Part shown: positions 22,831 to 29,936 of the stretch, piece after piece
Numbering within the stretch: position 1 is the stretch's first letter
Layout: each line of letters begins with the position of its first letter
NCBI GenBank assembly: GCA_937896505.1
Contig: CALBNP010000029.1
Location: 1-32,140, forward strand
From: an uncultured Bacteroidales bacterium
GTDB lineage: Bacteria; Bacteroidota; Bacteroidia; Bacteroidales; F082
Length of the DNA: 32,140 nucleotides
Reading direction: 5' to 3'
Notes under the pieces: model-generated
Database searches by the model: none
What the model was told of the DNA's origin: nothing
The model's input: only the letters and a program-made list of their open reading frames with translations
Position numbers and translations under genes: made by a program

Positions 22831-24935
22831 TATCCAATCTGGCTCCAGTCGAAGGTTTGGGCGAACAATTCCTTGTAGTGCTCGCGCAACATGCGGTTTT
22901 CGGGCTTGATGAGCTTCGGGTCGTCGGCAAGCAGGTTGATGGCGGCTTCGCGGACATGCGGAATCAGTTCGCCGTCTTTCTGCAAATCGCCAATCATCAT
23001 CTCTATTTGTCCCGACTGGCGCGTGCCGCCTGTCTCGCCCGGGCCACGCAATTCGAGGTCGGCCTCGGCAATCACGAAGCCATCGTTGCTGCTGCACATG
23101 GTCTTCATACGCATCTTGCCATCGTTGGTGAGCTTGTGGTCGGTGACGAGGATGCAATACGACTGGTCGGCACCACGACCCACACGGCCTCTCAGCTGAT
23201 GCAGCTGCGAGAGTCCGAAGCGGTTAGCATTCTCGATAATCATCACCGAGACATTGGGCACATTCACACCCACCTCAATGACCGTAGTGGCCACCATGAT
23301 TTGTGCGTTTTTCGTGATGAAACGCTGCATTTCCCAGTCTTTGTCTTCGGCGCTCAGCTGGCCGTGGCAGACACAGAGTTTGTATTGCGGTTCGGGAAAA
23401 TCGCGCAGCAAGGCCTCGTAACCCGCCTGCAAGGCTATCATATCGGTCTTTTCCGACTCCTTAATGCAGGGATACACCACATAAATCTGTCGGCCGAGGG
23501 CAATCTGCTGCTTCATGAACACCATGATGCGATAGCGGTCGTCGCTGTAAAGGTGATAAGTCTGCACAGGCTTTCTTCCAGGCGGAAGTTCATCGATTTT
23601 CGAGACGTCCAAGTCGCCGTATTGCGTCATGGCGAGGGTACGCGGAATGGGTGTAGCCGTCATCACAAGGGTGTGTGGTGGCAAGGCCGCCTTTTCGTAG
23701 AATTTCGCCCTTTGCTCCACGCCAAAACGATGTTGCTCGTCAATGATGGCGAGTCCCAAGTTCTTGAAAACCACCTTGCTCTCAATCAAGGCATGAGTGC
23801 CAATCACGATTTGCATCGTGCCGTCGGCCAACTCGGCGTAAATCTTTCGCCTCTCTCCTATCTTTGTGGAGCCTGTCAGCAAGGCGAAGTTCACATTCAT
23901 GCCCTCAAGCATCTCCTTGATGGTTGCAAAATGCTGGTTGGCAAGTATTTCTGTCGGTGCCATCAGGCAAGCCTGAAAGCCGTTGTCCAGAGCCAAGAGC
24001 ATTACCATGAGGGCGACAATGGTCTTGCCGCTGCCCACGTCGCCTTGCAGCAGGCGGTTCATCTGGTGTCCTGATGCCAAGTCGCGACGGATTTCCTTGA
24101 TGACCCGCTTTTGTGCATTGGTGAGCGGGAAAGGCAGATGATGCTGGTAAAACTCGTTGAAATAGTCGCCAACAACCTCGAAGACATGGCTCTTCACGGT
24201 TTGCTCGCGGTGCATCTTGTTGCGCAACAGCTTGAGTTGGAAAAAGAAATGCTCCTCGAATTTCAGTCGGCGCGTAGCTTGCTGTATTTCAATATTGTTG
24301 GCAGGAAGATGAATCTGATAGTAAGCGTATTTGCGCGGAATCAGGCTTTCTTGTTCAAGAAGGTATTTTGGCAGCGTTTCTGGAATGAAATCACATACCT
24401 GCTGCAAAACCAATTTCTGCAATTTTGCGATGGTTCGTGGTCCTAATCCATTGTCTCTCAATCGTTCCGTAGAATTATAAACCCCTTGCAGACCTTCACC
24501 GATGAGCGGGTCGTTAGGGTTGTATTCCTCGATTTCGGGATGAACGAAGTTGAAGTTATGGTTGAACTCGCTAGCCTTGCCGAAAAGCACATATCTCACA
24601 CCTGGCTTGAAGCGGTCCTTAATCCATTTCAGTCCGCGGAAGAAGACGATTTCGATGCTGCCCGAATCGTCGGAGAAGCGAGCCGTGGCACGTGTGGCGC
24701 GAGGCTTGCCGATGAGTTGCAGGTTGGAAATGGTTCCGATGAGCTGGTAATAGACGGTGTCGTCGTTGATGTTGGCCACTTTCTGAATCTGGCTGCGGTC
24801 GATGTAGCGAAACGGAAACTGGTTGAGCATGTCCTGATAGGTGAACACGCCCAATTCCTTCTGGAGAATCTCGGCTTTCTTTGGCCCGACACCCTTCAGA
24901 TAGGCAATCTTCGTCTGCAGCAGATTCTGTTCCAT
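22830..24935 (-). CDS. recG: ATP-dependent DNA helicase RecG
   Basis: Branch-migrating helicase that reverses stalled forks and processes Holliday junctions. The 701-residue product has the N-terminal wedge/OB domain (KGVGPKKAEIL; FRYIDRSQI; ARFSDDSGSIEIVFFRG). The helicase core follows: Walker A LLQGDVGSGKT, motif Ia MAPTEILANQH, the DEQHRFG box, TATPIPRTLAMTQYGDLDVS, and VGVNVPNVSVMII with QLRGRVGRG. All RecG-specific features, including the DEQH rather than DEAH box, are present. It starts seven bases after the DUF985 cupin stop and is probably transcribed from the cupin promoter. Confidence 0.97.
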   Translation of the reverse strand: MEQNLLQTKIAYLKGVGPKKAEILQKELGVFTYQDMLNQFPFRYIDRSQIQKVANINDDTVYYQLIGTISNLQLIGKPRATRATARFSDDSGSIEIVFFRGLKWIKDRFKPGVRYVLFGKASEFNHNFNFVHPEIEEYNPNDPLIGEGLQGVYNSTERLRDNGLGPRTIAKLQKLVLQQVCDFIPETLPKYLLEQESLIPRKYAYYQIHLPANNIEIQQATRRLKFEEHFFFQLKLLRNKMHREQTVKSHVFEVVGDYFNEFYQHHLPFPLTNAQKRVIKEIRRDLASGHQMNRLLQGDVGSGKTIVALMVMLLALDNGFQACLMAPTEILANQHFATIKEMLEGMNVNFALLTGSTKIGERRKIYAELADGTMQIVIGTHALIESKVVFKNLGLAIIDEQHRFGVEQRAKFYEKAALPPHTLVMTATPIPRTLAMTQYGDLDVSKIDELPPGRKPVQTYHLYSDDRYRIMVFMKQQIALGRQIYVVYPCIKESEKTDMIALQAGYEALLRDFPEPQYKLCVCHGQLSAEDKDWEMQRFITKNAQIMVATTVIEVGVNVPNVSVMIIENANRFGLSQLHQLRGRVGRGADQSYCILVTDHKLTNDGKMRMKTMCSSNDGFVIAEADLELRGPGETGGTRQSGQIEMMIGDLQKDGELIPHVREAAINLLADDPKLIKPENRMLREHYKELFAQTFDWSQIG

Positions 24936-24942
24936 CAGCGAT

Positions 24943-25398
24943 TTAGTTTACACACATGCGTTCAATCAGTTCGGCATGTTGCGGGAAGGCCTTCATGAGT
25001 TCATCCTTCTTGGCCAACTCGAAGTTTTCGTAGTTGAAGGCAGGCGTCACCGAACAGCCTACCAGACAGAAACCGTTTTTGGTAGGTATTTCGGCTGCAA
25101 ACCATTGCTCAGGCTCGATGACGACTTGCATCTCATTGTTTGCAAACAAGTGATGCACAACAAGTTCTCCGTCAGGATTGATGACGTAGAGATTCAGTCG
25201 TTCACCAGCATGAAAATACCAGATTTCGGTCATGTCGTGCAGACGGTGGAAGGCCGAGATCTTGTCGTCGGTAAGCATATAATAGATGGTGGAGACGGCT
25301 TTCGTACCCGTCTCGTCATTGCCATAAACCTGCTTGAAATAACCTCCTTCGGGATGTGGTTCAAGGCCCAACTTTTCGATGTATTTGATTGCGTCCAT
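24943..25398 (-). CDS. DUF985 cupin-fold protein
   Basis: A 151-residue cytosolic cupin of the DUF985 type. Recognisable pieces are LGLEPHPEGGYFKQVY at residues 10-25, STIYYMLTDDKISAFHRL and EIWYFHAGERLNLYVI, then PEQWFAAEIPTKNGFCLVGCSVTPAFNYENFELA. The His and Glu residues of the cupin metal site are retained in FHRLH and EIWYFH. The family has no settled function. It is the first gene of a unit with recG, which is probably positional rather than functional. A TAnnTTTG box lies 20 bases upstream of the ATG. Confidence 0.9.
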   Translation of the reverse strand: MDAIKYIEKLGLEPHPEGGYFKQVYGNDETGTKAVSTIYYMLTDDKISAFHRLHDMTEIWYFHAGERLNLYVINPDGELVVHHLFANNEMQVVIEPEQWFAAEIPTKNGFCLVGCSVTPAFNYENFELAKKDELMKAFPQHAELIERMCVN

Positions 25399-25417
25399 AT
25401 TGCAGATAATGAGTTTG

Positions 25418-25425
25418 CAAAGATA
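25418..25425 (-). promoter_or_regulatory. -7 box of the cupin-recG unit
   Basis: TATCTTTG on the minus strand fits TAnnTTTG and lies 20 bases before the cupin ATG at 25398. A matching -33 element is not obvious. Confidence 0.6.
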
Positions 25426-25527
25426 GGAAAATAAGTGATGTTGCTACGTTTTCAATTCACGTCATACGACCTAATGCGCTGGCTGACGATGTGAAGCAAC
25501 GTGGCGACATTGGGGAAAAAACATTTT

Positions 25528-25560
25528 TTTGATATACAATCCGATAATTATTTATTTTTG
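25528..25560 (+). promoter_or_regulatory. Promoter of the AAA_14 ATPase gene
   Basis: TTTG at 25528-25531 and TATTTTTG at 25553-25560 are 21 bases apart and fit the Bacteroidota -33/-7 pattern. The predicted start near 25565 gives a leader of about 110 bases, which contains three direct repeats. Confidence 0.6.
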
Positions 25561-25572
25561 CAGCGCAATATT

Positions 25573-25661
25573 TTGCTTTTTGCATTGAGCAAATTCTGTC
25601 ATATTATGCTTTTTATAAAGAGCAAATTATTAGGAAATTTACTTTATGCAAAGAGCAAATT
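25573..25661 (+). repeat. Three 33-bp-spaced repeats in the ATPase leader
   Basis: GAGCAAATT begins at 25587, 25620 and 25653, exactly 33 bases apart, close to three helical turns. Each copy is preceded by a partly complementary CTTT segment (for example ATGCTTTTTATAAAGAGC at 25606-25623), so each unit is an imperfect dyad. They lie between the predicted promoter and the ATG of the ATPase gene. Operator sites for autoregulation are the likeliest role. Confidence 0.75.
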
Positions 25662-25676
25662 CTAAATGGAAGGAGT

Positions 25677-26876
25677 ATGGAAACCTTATTTGAAAAACAA
25701 GATGCCTTGTTGCGAGCCACCGACATGAGTATTATTCGCAGTTTCATGAATGATGTGAACTGGGAAGCACCCATGCTGTGTATCAGGGGCCCGAGAGGAG
25801 TTGGGAAATCAACGCTTTTGCGGCAATATGTCAAACAGCATTATGAACCGGGGAGCGAAGAAGTGCTTTATTGTTCGATGGATTGGGTGTATTTTTCTCA
25901 ACACAGCATGCTTGAGGTGGCTGAGAAATTCTATAAACGAGGCGGTAAATTGCTCATTTTCGATGAAGTGCATAAATATGAACAATGGAGCAGAGAAGTG
26001 AAAGAGGTGTCGGAAACCTATCCAAACCTTCAGATTTTTTTGAGCGGTTCATCAATGCTGAAACTGTTGGATGGCGATGCCGACTTGTCACGCCGGTGCC
26101 GTGGCTACGACATGCCAGGTTTGTCGTTTCGCGAATACCTGCGTTTCTATAAAGGTATAGAACTGCCAGCATCAACATTGGAGGAAATCCTTGAGAATCC
26201 TAAAGGCATAGCTGCAACGGTGAACGGAGTCTGTCGCCCTTTGCAACACTTCCACGACTATTTGAAATACGGCTATTATCCTTTCTATCTGACAAATCCG
26301 ATTGATTACTATGCTCTTATTGAGCAGGCAGTCAATTATGTGATAGATGTTGAATTGCCTCAACTGAAGAATGTCAATTCATCCAATTGCCGAAAAATCA
26401 GGGCTTTGCTTTGCGTGTTGTCGCAACAGGTTCCGTTTGATGTTGATATCACGAAGTTGGCTACCATGACAGAGTTGCAGCGTAACACAGTGTTGGAGTA
26501 TCTGAACCATTTGAAAGGTGCCAAGTTGCTCAATTTATTGTTTAGCGATTTGCTTTCGGTGAAAAAGATGCAAAAGCCCGACAAGATTTATCTTGAAAAC
26601 CCCAACCTTTTGTATGCTTTGGCGACAACTCCGGTGAAAATCGGCACGGCACGCGAATGTTTTGCCGTCAACCAATTGAGCTATGCCCATACGGTGGAAT
26701 ATGGTAAGACCCAAGGCGATTTCAAGGTGGATGGCAAATGGATTTTTGAAGTGGGAGGCGAAAAGAAAACTTTCGACCAGATTGCCGACTTGCCTAATTC
26801 ATACATTCTTGCTGACGATATAGAGATGCCTCATGGCAACAAGCTGCCATTGTGGATGATTGGATTTTTATACTGA
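25677..26876 (+). CDS. AAA_14 / DUF4143 ATP-binding protein
   Basis: A 399-residue P-loop ATPase of the widespread AAA_14-DUF4143 type. Walker A is GPRGVGKST at 38-46, Walker B GKLLIFDEVHKYEQW, and a sensor segment IFLSGSSML follows. The C-terminal half looks like DUF4143: a helical and winged-helix-like stretch (TELQRNTVLEYLNHLKGAKLLNLLF) followed by a nuclease-fold-like tail (CFAVNQL, VDGKWIFEVGGEKKT). The precise role of the family is unsettled. The ATG is preceded by a good Shine-Dalgarno (AAGGAG at 25670-25675), uncommon in this phylum and unlike its neighbours. It stands alone between convergent and divergent units and looks more AT-rich, which fits an accessory or acquired gene. Confidence 0.85.
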   Translation: METLFEKQDALLRATDMSIIRSFMNDVNWEAPMLCIRGPRGVGKSTLLRQYVKQHYEPGSEEVLYCSMDWVYFSQHSMLEVAEKFYKRGGKLLIFDEVHKYEQWSREVKEVSETYPNLQIFLSGSSMLKLLDGDADLSRRCRGYDMPGLSFREYLRFYKGIELPASTLEEILENPKGIAATVNGVCRPLQHFHDYLKYGYYPFYLTNPIDYYALIEQAVNYVIDVELPQLKNVNSSNCRKIRALLCVLSQQVPFDVDITKLATMTELQRNTVLEYLNHLKGAKLLNLLFSDLLSVKKMQKPDKIYLENPNLLYALATTPVKIGTARECFAVNQLSYAHTVEYGKTQGDFKVDGKWIFEVGGEKKTFDQIADLPNSYILADDIEMPHGNKLPLWMIGFLY

Positions 26877-26976
26877 TACATCTTGAAACACAATTATAAC
26901 GCAACAAATACAATCGCGCATAATTTGTCGCCACTTTGGGTCAAAAGGTATAAAATTGCCTTATTTTTCCTAACTT

Positions 26977-27900
26977 CTACAACCTCACAGGATACTTCAG
27001 CAGATGCTCGTCAATCATGTGTTCGGGAACGATGGTCTTGATGGCATTGACAACAAAGTTGAGCAAGGCTTCCCTGACATAATCGTTACGGATGAAGAGC
27101 GAGACATTCCTCACTGGAACAGGATCGACGAGCGGGCGAAGGTTGCAACGGTGTTCTTCGCGAATCATAGGGATATGAAGCTCGGGGATAATGGTAAAGC
27201 CTTCGTTCTCGTTGACGATATGAAGCAGCGTGGCCACACTACCCGATTCGTAGAGCAGGCTCCTTTGCGATTCTTGGTCGCAAAATTCGCTGACCTGAAG
27301 CTGGAAGCTAATCTCGTGCTTCAATGCCCACAAGCGTTCGCTCGGCATGGTTCGCGAGCAGATGCTCTCTTGGTCATAAAGCGGGTCGCTGGGCGAGACG
27401 TAGGCAAAGAACTTCTCTCTATAAAGCGGAACCGAAAGCAAGCCCTCAACTTTATGCGGACACGACATGACGACCATGTCAAGTTCGGCATTCTTCAACT
27501 TGTCAATCAGCACATTGCGGTGCAACTCGCTGGCTTGCATGGTAATGTCGGGGTTATCATTGACACGATGAAACAGCTTCGGGATGATGTAAGGTGCAAT
27601 GGTCGGGGTGATGCCGATATGGATGTTTCCACTCGCCCGCTTCTTCTCGCTGAGCGAAGTCTCCTGCAACTGCTTGGCATGATAGACCACCATCCTAGCT
27701 TGGCGCAAAACTTCCTCACCTGCAATGGTAGGCCTCACAGGATGGCTGTTGCGGTCGAAGATGACCACATCGAGTTCTTCTTCCAATTTACGGATCATCG
27801 AGCTGAGCGTCGGTTGGGTGATCCCGCACGAATCGGCAGCCTTCACAAAATGCCGGTAGTTGTCAACGGCAATGATGTATTCCAATTGTTGTAGTGTCAT
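26977..27900 (-). CDS. OxyR-like LysR-type regulator lacking the peroxidatic Cys
   Basis: LysR-type transcription regulator of 307 residues, closest in pattern to Bacteroidales OxyR. It has an N-terminal winged helix-turn-helix (MTLQQLEYIIAVDNYRHFVKAADSC..TQPTLSSMIRKLEEEL), then the ligand domain starting SGNIHIGITPTIAPYIIPKLF. In OxyR the redox loop reads GHC(F/L)R..Q...FC. Here it reads HEISFQLQVSEFC, so the peroxidatic Cys is Ser198 (codon 27307-27309) while the resolving Cys207 is kept at the right spacing. Disulfide sensing as in E. coli is therefore not expected. I use the ATG at 27900, directly before the DNA-binding domain. It is divergent from the desulfoferrodoxin-ferritin unit and is the likely regulator of it. 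Confidence 0.85.
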   Translation of the reverse strand: MTLQQLEYIIAVDNYRHFVKAADSCGITQPTLSSMIRKLEEELDVVIFDRNSHPVRPTIAGEEVLRQARMVVYHAKQLQETSLSEKKRASGNIHIGITPTIAPYIIPKLFHRVNDNPDITMQASELHRNVLIDKLKNAELDMVVMSCPHKVEGLLSVPLYREKFFAYVSPSDPLYDQESICSRTMPSERLWALKHEISFQLQVSEFCDQESQRSLLYESGSVATLLHIVNENEGFTIIPELHIPMIREEHRCNLRPLVDPVPVRNVSLFIRNDYVREALLNFVVNAIKTIVPEHMIDEHLLKYPVRL

Positions 27901-27921
27901 GGCAACATAAATTTGAACGTG

Positions 27922-27929
27922 CAAAAATA
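27922..27929 (-). promoter_or_regulatory. -7 box of the OxyR-like gene
   Basis: TATTTTTG on the minus strand matches TAnnTTTG, 22 bases before the ATG at 27900. Confidence 0.55.
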
Positions 27930-27960
27930 TATTATTTTCATATATAATAAAAATGATATT

Positions 27961-27977
27961 TATTGATTTTATCAATA
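27961..27977. promoter_or_regulatory. 17-bp dyad, candidate LysR-type operator
   Basis: TATTGAT-TTT-ATCAATA is a perfect interrupted inverted repeat in the divergent region between the OxyR-like gene and desulfoferrodoxin. It contains T-N11-A, the usual LysR-type core, and lies about 20 bases upstream of the -33 element of the desulfoferrodoxin promoter and about 30 bases upstream of the regulator's -7 box, the usual place for such an activator site. Confidence 0.5.
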
Positions 27978-27996
27978 TTTATGTTGAAAAATTCGA

Positions 27997-28029
27997 TTTG
28001 ACACGAGTTCTCCCACGACTATATCTTTG
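27997..28029 (+). promoter_or_regulatory. Promoter of the desulfoferrodoxin-ferritin unit
   Basis: TTTG at 27997-28000 and TATCTTTG at 28022-28029, 21 bases apart, fit the phylum's -33/-7 pattern. The start would lie near 28034, leaving a leader of about 45 bases. Confidence 0.65.
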
Positions 28030-28079
28030 CGGCGTCAAAACAACAGACAAATCATGTTTAACCTCAAACTCTACAAATT

Positions 28080-28460
28080 ATGGAAGTTAAGTTTTATCGC
28101 TGCAGACATTGCGGCAATGTGGTCGTAAAGACCGTCGATTCAGGAGTCCCCGTCGAGTGCTGTGGGGAACCCATGGAAGAACTTGAAGCACAAACCAACG
28201 AAATGGGAATGGAGAAGCACGTCCCCGTTGTAGAACAGCTCGACGATTGCACCTTGCGTGTGAAGATTGGCAGCAACGAGCACCCCATGCTTCCGGCCCA
28301 CTACATCCAATTCGTGTATCTTTTGACAGAAGTCGGCGGAAGGGTTGTCTTCCTGAAGCCTGGCGACAAGCCCGAAGTCGAGTTCTGCTGCTGCAAATCG
28401 AAGCCTTTAGCAGTGTATGAATACTGCAACATTCACGGATTGTGGATGAAAAAGTTTTAA
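28080..28460 (+). CDS. dfx: Desulfoferrodoxin (class I superoxide reductase)
   Basis: Reduces superoxide to hydrogen peroxide without making oxygen, a typical anaerobe defence. The 126-residue protein has an N-terminal desulforedoxin domain with Cys8, Cys11, Cys27 and Cys28 for the FeCys4 centre. A C-terminal neelaredoxin domain carries the catalytic Fe(His)4Cys ligands: His47 (in EKHVP), His68 and His74 (in NEHPMLPAHY), Cys116 and His119 (YCNIHG). The catalytic Lys46 is present. An extra CCC run at 103-105 is unusual. Its peroxide product suits the ferritin encoded 37 bp downstream, and the OxyR-like gene is divergent. The ATG at 28080 directly precedes the conserved EVKFYRC start. Confidence 0.96.
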   Translation: MEVKFYRCRHCGNVVVKTVDSGVPVECCGEPMEELEAQTNEMGMEKHVPVVEQLDDCTLRVKIGSNEHPMLPAHYIQFVYLLTEVGGRVVFLKPGDKPEVEFCCCKSKPLAVYEYCNIHGLWMKKF

Positions 28461-28497
28461 AACCAACCATTTATCAACCTTTTAAACCACCAAAACT

Positions 28498-29013
28498 ATG
28501 TTACCAAAAAATGTAGCCGACCTGCTTAACGAACAGATCAACAAGGAGTTCTACTCCGCCTATCTCTACCTTGAGATGAACAACTATTTCGAACGCCGCG
28601 GACTCCATGGCTTTGCCCACTGGTATCACGTGCAGGCATTGGAAGAACTCGACCATGCCATGCTCATCTACCAGTACCTCCACGACGAGGAATTCGACGT
28701 GAAGCTGAAAGCCATCGCCAACCCGACCCATGCCTTTGTCGCCGACCGCGATGTGCTTGAAACGGCCTTGGACCACGAGAAGTACGTCACCGCTAGCATC
28801 CACGCCATCTACGAGACGGCCTTGGACGAGAACGACTTCCGCACCCAGCAGTTTCTCGACTGGTTCATCAAGGAACAGGCTGAGGAAGAGGTGAATGCCA
28901 AAGAGATGCTGACCAAGATCGACCTCTTTGAGACTGACTCCAAAGCATTGTATCTGATCGACCGCGAACTCTCCTACCGGGTGCACGAAGCACCAGCCAA
29001 ATTAGAGTTGTAA
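28498..29013 (+). CDS. ftnA: Ferritin (bacterial non-heme)
   Basis: Iron-storage protein of 171 residues, expected to form a 24-mer that oxidises and stores iron. The four-helix ferritin pattern is clear: LLNEQINKEFYSAYLYLEMNNYF (Glu17 of the ferroxidase site), HVQALEELDHAMLIYQYL (E-x-x-H ligands), and FLDWFIKEQAEEEVNAKEML (Glu/Gln ligands of helices C and D). It lacks the haem-ligand Met of bacterioferritin. Being 37 bp after desulfoferrodoxin with no promoter between and a strong terminator behind, it forms an oxidative-stress and iron operon with that gene. Confidence 0.96.
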   Translation: MLPKNVADLLNEQINKEFYSAYLYLEMNNYFERRGLHGFAHWYHVQALEELDHAMLIYQYLHDEEFDVKLKAIANPTHAFVADRDVLETALDHEKYVTASIHAIYETALDENDFRTQQFLDWFIKEQAEEEVNAKEMLTKIDLFETDSKALYLIDRELSYRVHEAPAKLEL

Positions 29014-29047
29014 CCACAAGTAGGAAGTCTGACCTGACAGACTCGGC

Positions 29048-29075
29048 AAAGAGGGCGCTTCGGTGCCCTCTTTTT
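29048..29075 (+). terminator. Terminator after the ferritin gene
   Basis: AAAGAGGGC and GCCCTCTTT pair around a GCTTCGGT loop and run into TTTTTG. A GC-rich stem with a UUCG-type loop and T-tail lies 35 bases past the ferritin stop. Confidence 0.9.
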
Positions 29076-29078
29076 GTT

Positions 29079-29177
29079 ATGGGCTTTGCCCAGAAATTGC
29101 ATGCACTTCGTGCAGAAATCAAGATGGCCTCGACCAGAATTATTGGATTTCCACAAAGATTTCTTGCAAAGCAATAA
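29079..29177 (+). repeat. Degenerate 22-bp repeats with a 32-codon frame
   Basis: Three adjacent 22-bp units from 29079, 29101 and 29123 share the pattern ATGnnCTTnGnnCAGAAAT; CAGAA occurs at 29091, 29113 and 29135. The first two units contain small hairpins (GGGCTTTGCCC, TGCACTTCGTGCA). The stretch is also an open frame of 32 codons with an ATG at 29079, but it has no promoter or ribosome-binding site and directly follows the ferritin terminator. I read it as a decayed dispersed repeat rather than a gene. It fills most of the 200-bp gap before the TatD-like gene. Confidence 0.5.
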
Positions 29178-29197
29178 AAAAACAATTCAATTCTTTC

Positions 29198-29205
29198 TAA
29201 TTTTG
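29198..29205 (+). promoter_or_regulatory. -7 box of the TatD-like gene
   Basis: TAATTTTG matches TAnnTTTG and ends only eight bases before the ATG at 29214, implying a leader of about five bases or less. Confidence 0.65.
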
Positions 29206-29213
29206 CACAATAT

Positions 29214-29936
29214 ATGGAATTCCCTTTAATCGACATACACACCCACGACGCAACACCTAAAGATGACGTGCTGAAAATCGTCAACCTCGGACTTGAAGAA
29301 ACTTGTCCACAGCAAGGCTCCTTCTCCTTCGGCATCCATCCTTGGGATTTGGATTCGGCTGATTTCCAGTTGGAAGAAGCGATATCACGATTGAAAGAAA
29401 GACTCGAATTGCCCCAAGTGATTGCCCTCGGCGAAGCAGGTTTAGACAAGATGCACCCCGCAAGCTACGAACGGCAAACATTGGCTTTCGGGCAGCAAAT
29501 CATGATTTCGGAAACCTTTCGGAAACCGCTCATCATCCACGATGTGCGCAGCCACAACGAAGTCATCGCCTTGCGGAAAAAACACCATGCCCGCCAAGCT
29601 TGGATTCTGCACGGCTTCAACGGAACCGAGCAAGACATACAGCAACTCACCTCGCAAGGCATCTATCTTTCTGTCGGCGAGGCCTTGCTCCATCCCGAAC
29701 GGAAAATCTGCAAAGCGATAAAAACCATAAATCTAGGCTTCCTTTTCCTTGAAACCGACACCGCCGAAATCGAGATAGAAAAGATATACGAAAAGGCAGC
29801 CGTTTTGCTTGAAATGCCCATTGATGTGCTGAAAGAGCGAATCTTTTGTAATTTTGCACGCATTTTCAATCGAATATGGAAGACTGGCAAGATAGGACAC
29901 GACTGCTCATCGGAGACGAAGGCATCAACAAACTGA
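29214..29936 (+). CDS. TatD-family metal-dependent hydrolase
   Basis: Amidohydrolase-fold, metal-dependent hydrolase of 240 residues, probably a nuclease or phosphoesterase acting in the cytosol. The first metal ligands are His9 and His11 (DIHTH). Further family motifs are FGIHPWDL, ALGEAGLD (Glu ligand), PLIIHDVRSHNE, WILHGFNG and LETDT (the catalytic Asp). It is at the short end of the family (240 versus about 260 residues). The conserved C-terminal asparagine-phenylalanine motif appears as NFARIF, after which 22 non-conserved residues run on into the next gene, overlapping it by 61 bases. Short Bacteroidales TatD variants of this kind are common. The -7 box at 29198-29205 suggests an almost leaderless transcript. 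Confidence 0.92.
   Translation: MEFPLIDIHTHDATPKDDVLKIVNLGLEETCPQQGSFSFGIHPWDLDSADFQLEEAISRLKERLELPQVIALGEAGLDKMHPASYERQTLAFGQQIMISETFRKPLIIHDVRSHNEVIALRKKHHARQAWILHGFNGTEQDIQQLTSQGIYLSVGEALLHPERKICKAIKTINLGFLFLETDTAEIEIEKIYEKAAVLLEMPIDVLKERIFCNFARIFNRIWKTGKIGHDCSSETKASTN
29849..29856 (+). promoter_or_regulatory. Possible internal -7 box before tcdA
   Basis: TAATTTTG lies inside the 3' end of the TatD-like gene, 19 bases before the tcdA ATG. It is the same eight bases as the TatD-like box, and here it also encodes part of the conserved CNFARIF motif, so it may be coincidental. Confidence 0.4.

Noticed and set aside
22751..22957. N-terminal extension of the S46 peptidase
   Set aside because: It overlaps recG, is low-complexity, and would bury the signal peptide. 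The promoter boxes at 22773-22788 lie inside it.
22767..24074. Long plus-strand frame (435 codons) opposite recG
   Set aside because: It lies antisense to a clear recG with all helicase motifs, has no recognisable domain and no promoter. Similar long antisense frames opposite the AAA+ gene (7693-8937) and the TerB-like/Sel1 gene (16156-17544) are the same codon-bias effect.
25573..25661. Possible CRISPR array
   Set aside because: Only about nine bases are strictly conserved between units, the spacers are also partly similar, and no cas genes are near. The repeats fit operator sites better.
29079..29177. 32-codon small protein gene
   Set aside because: The frame covers a 22-bp degenerate repeat, directly follows a terminator, and has no promoter or ribosome-binding site of its own.
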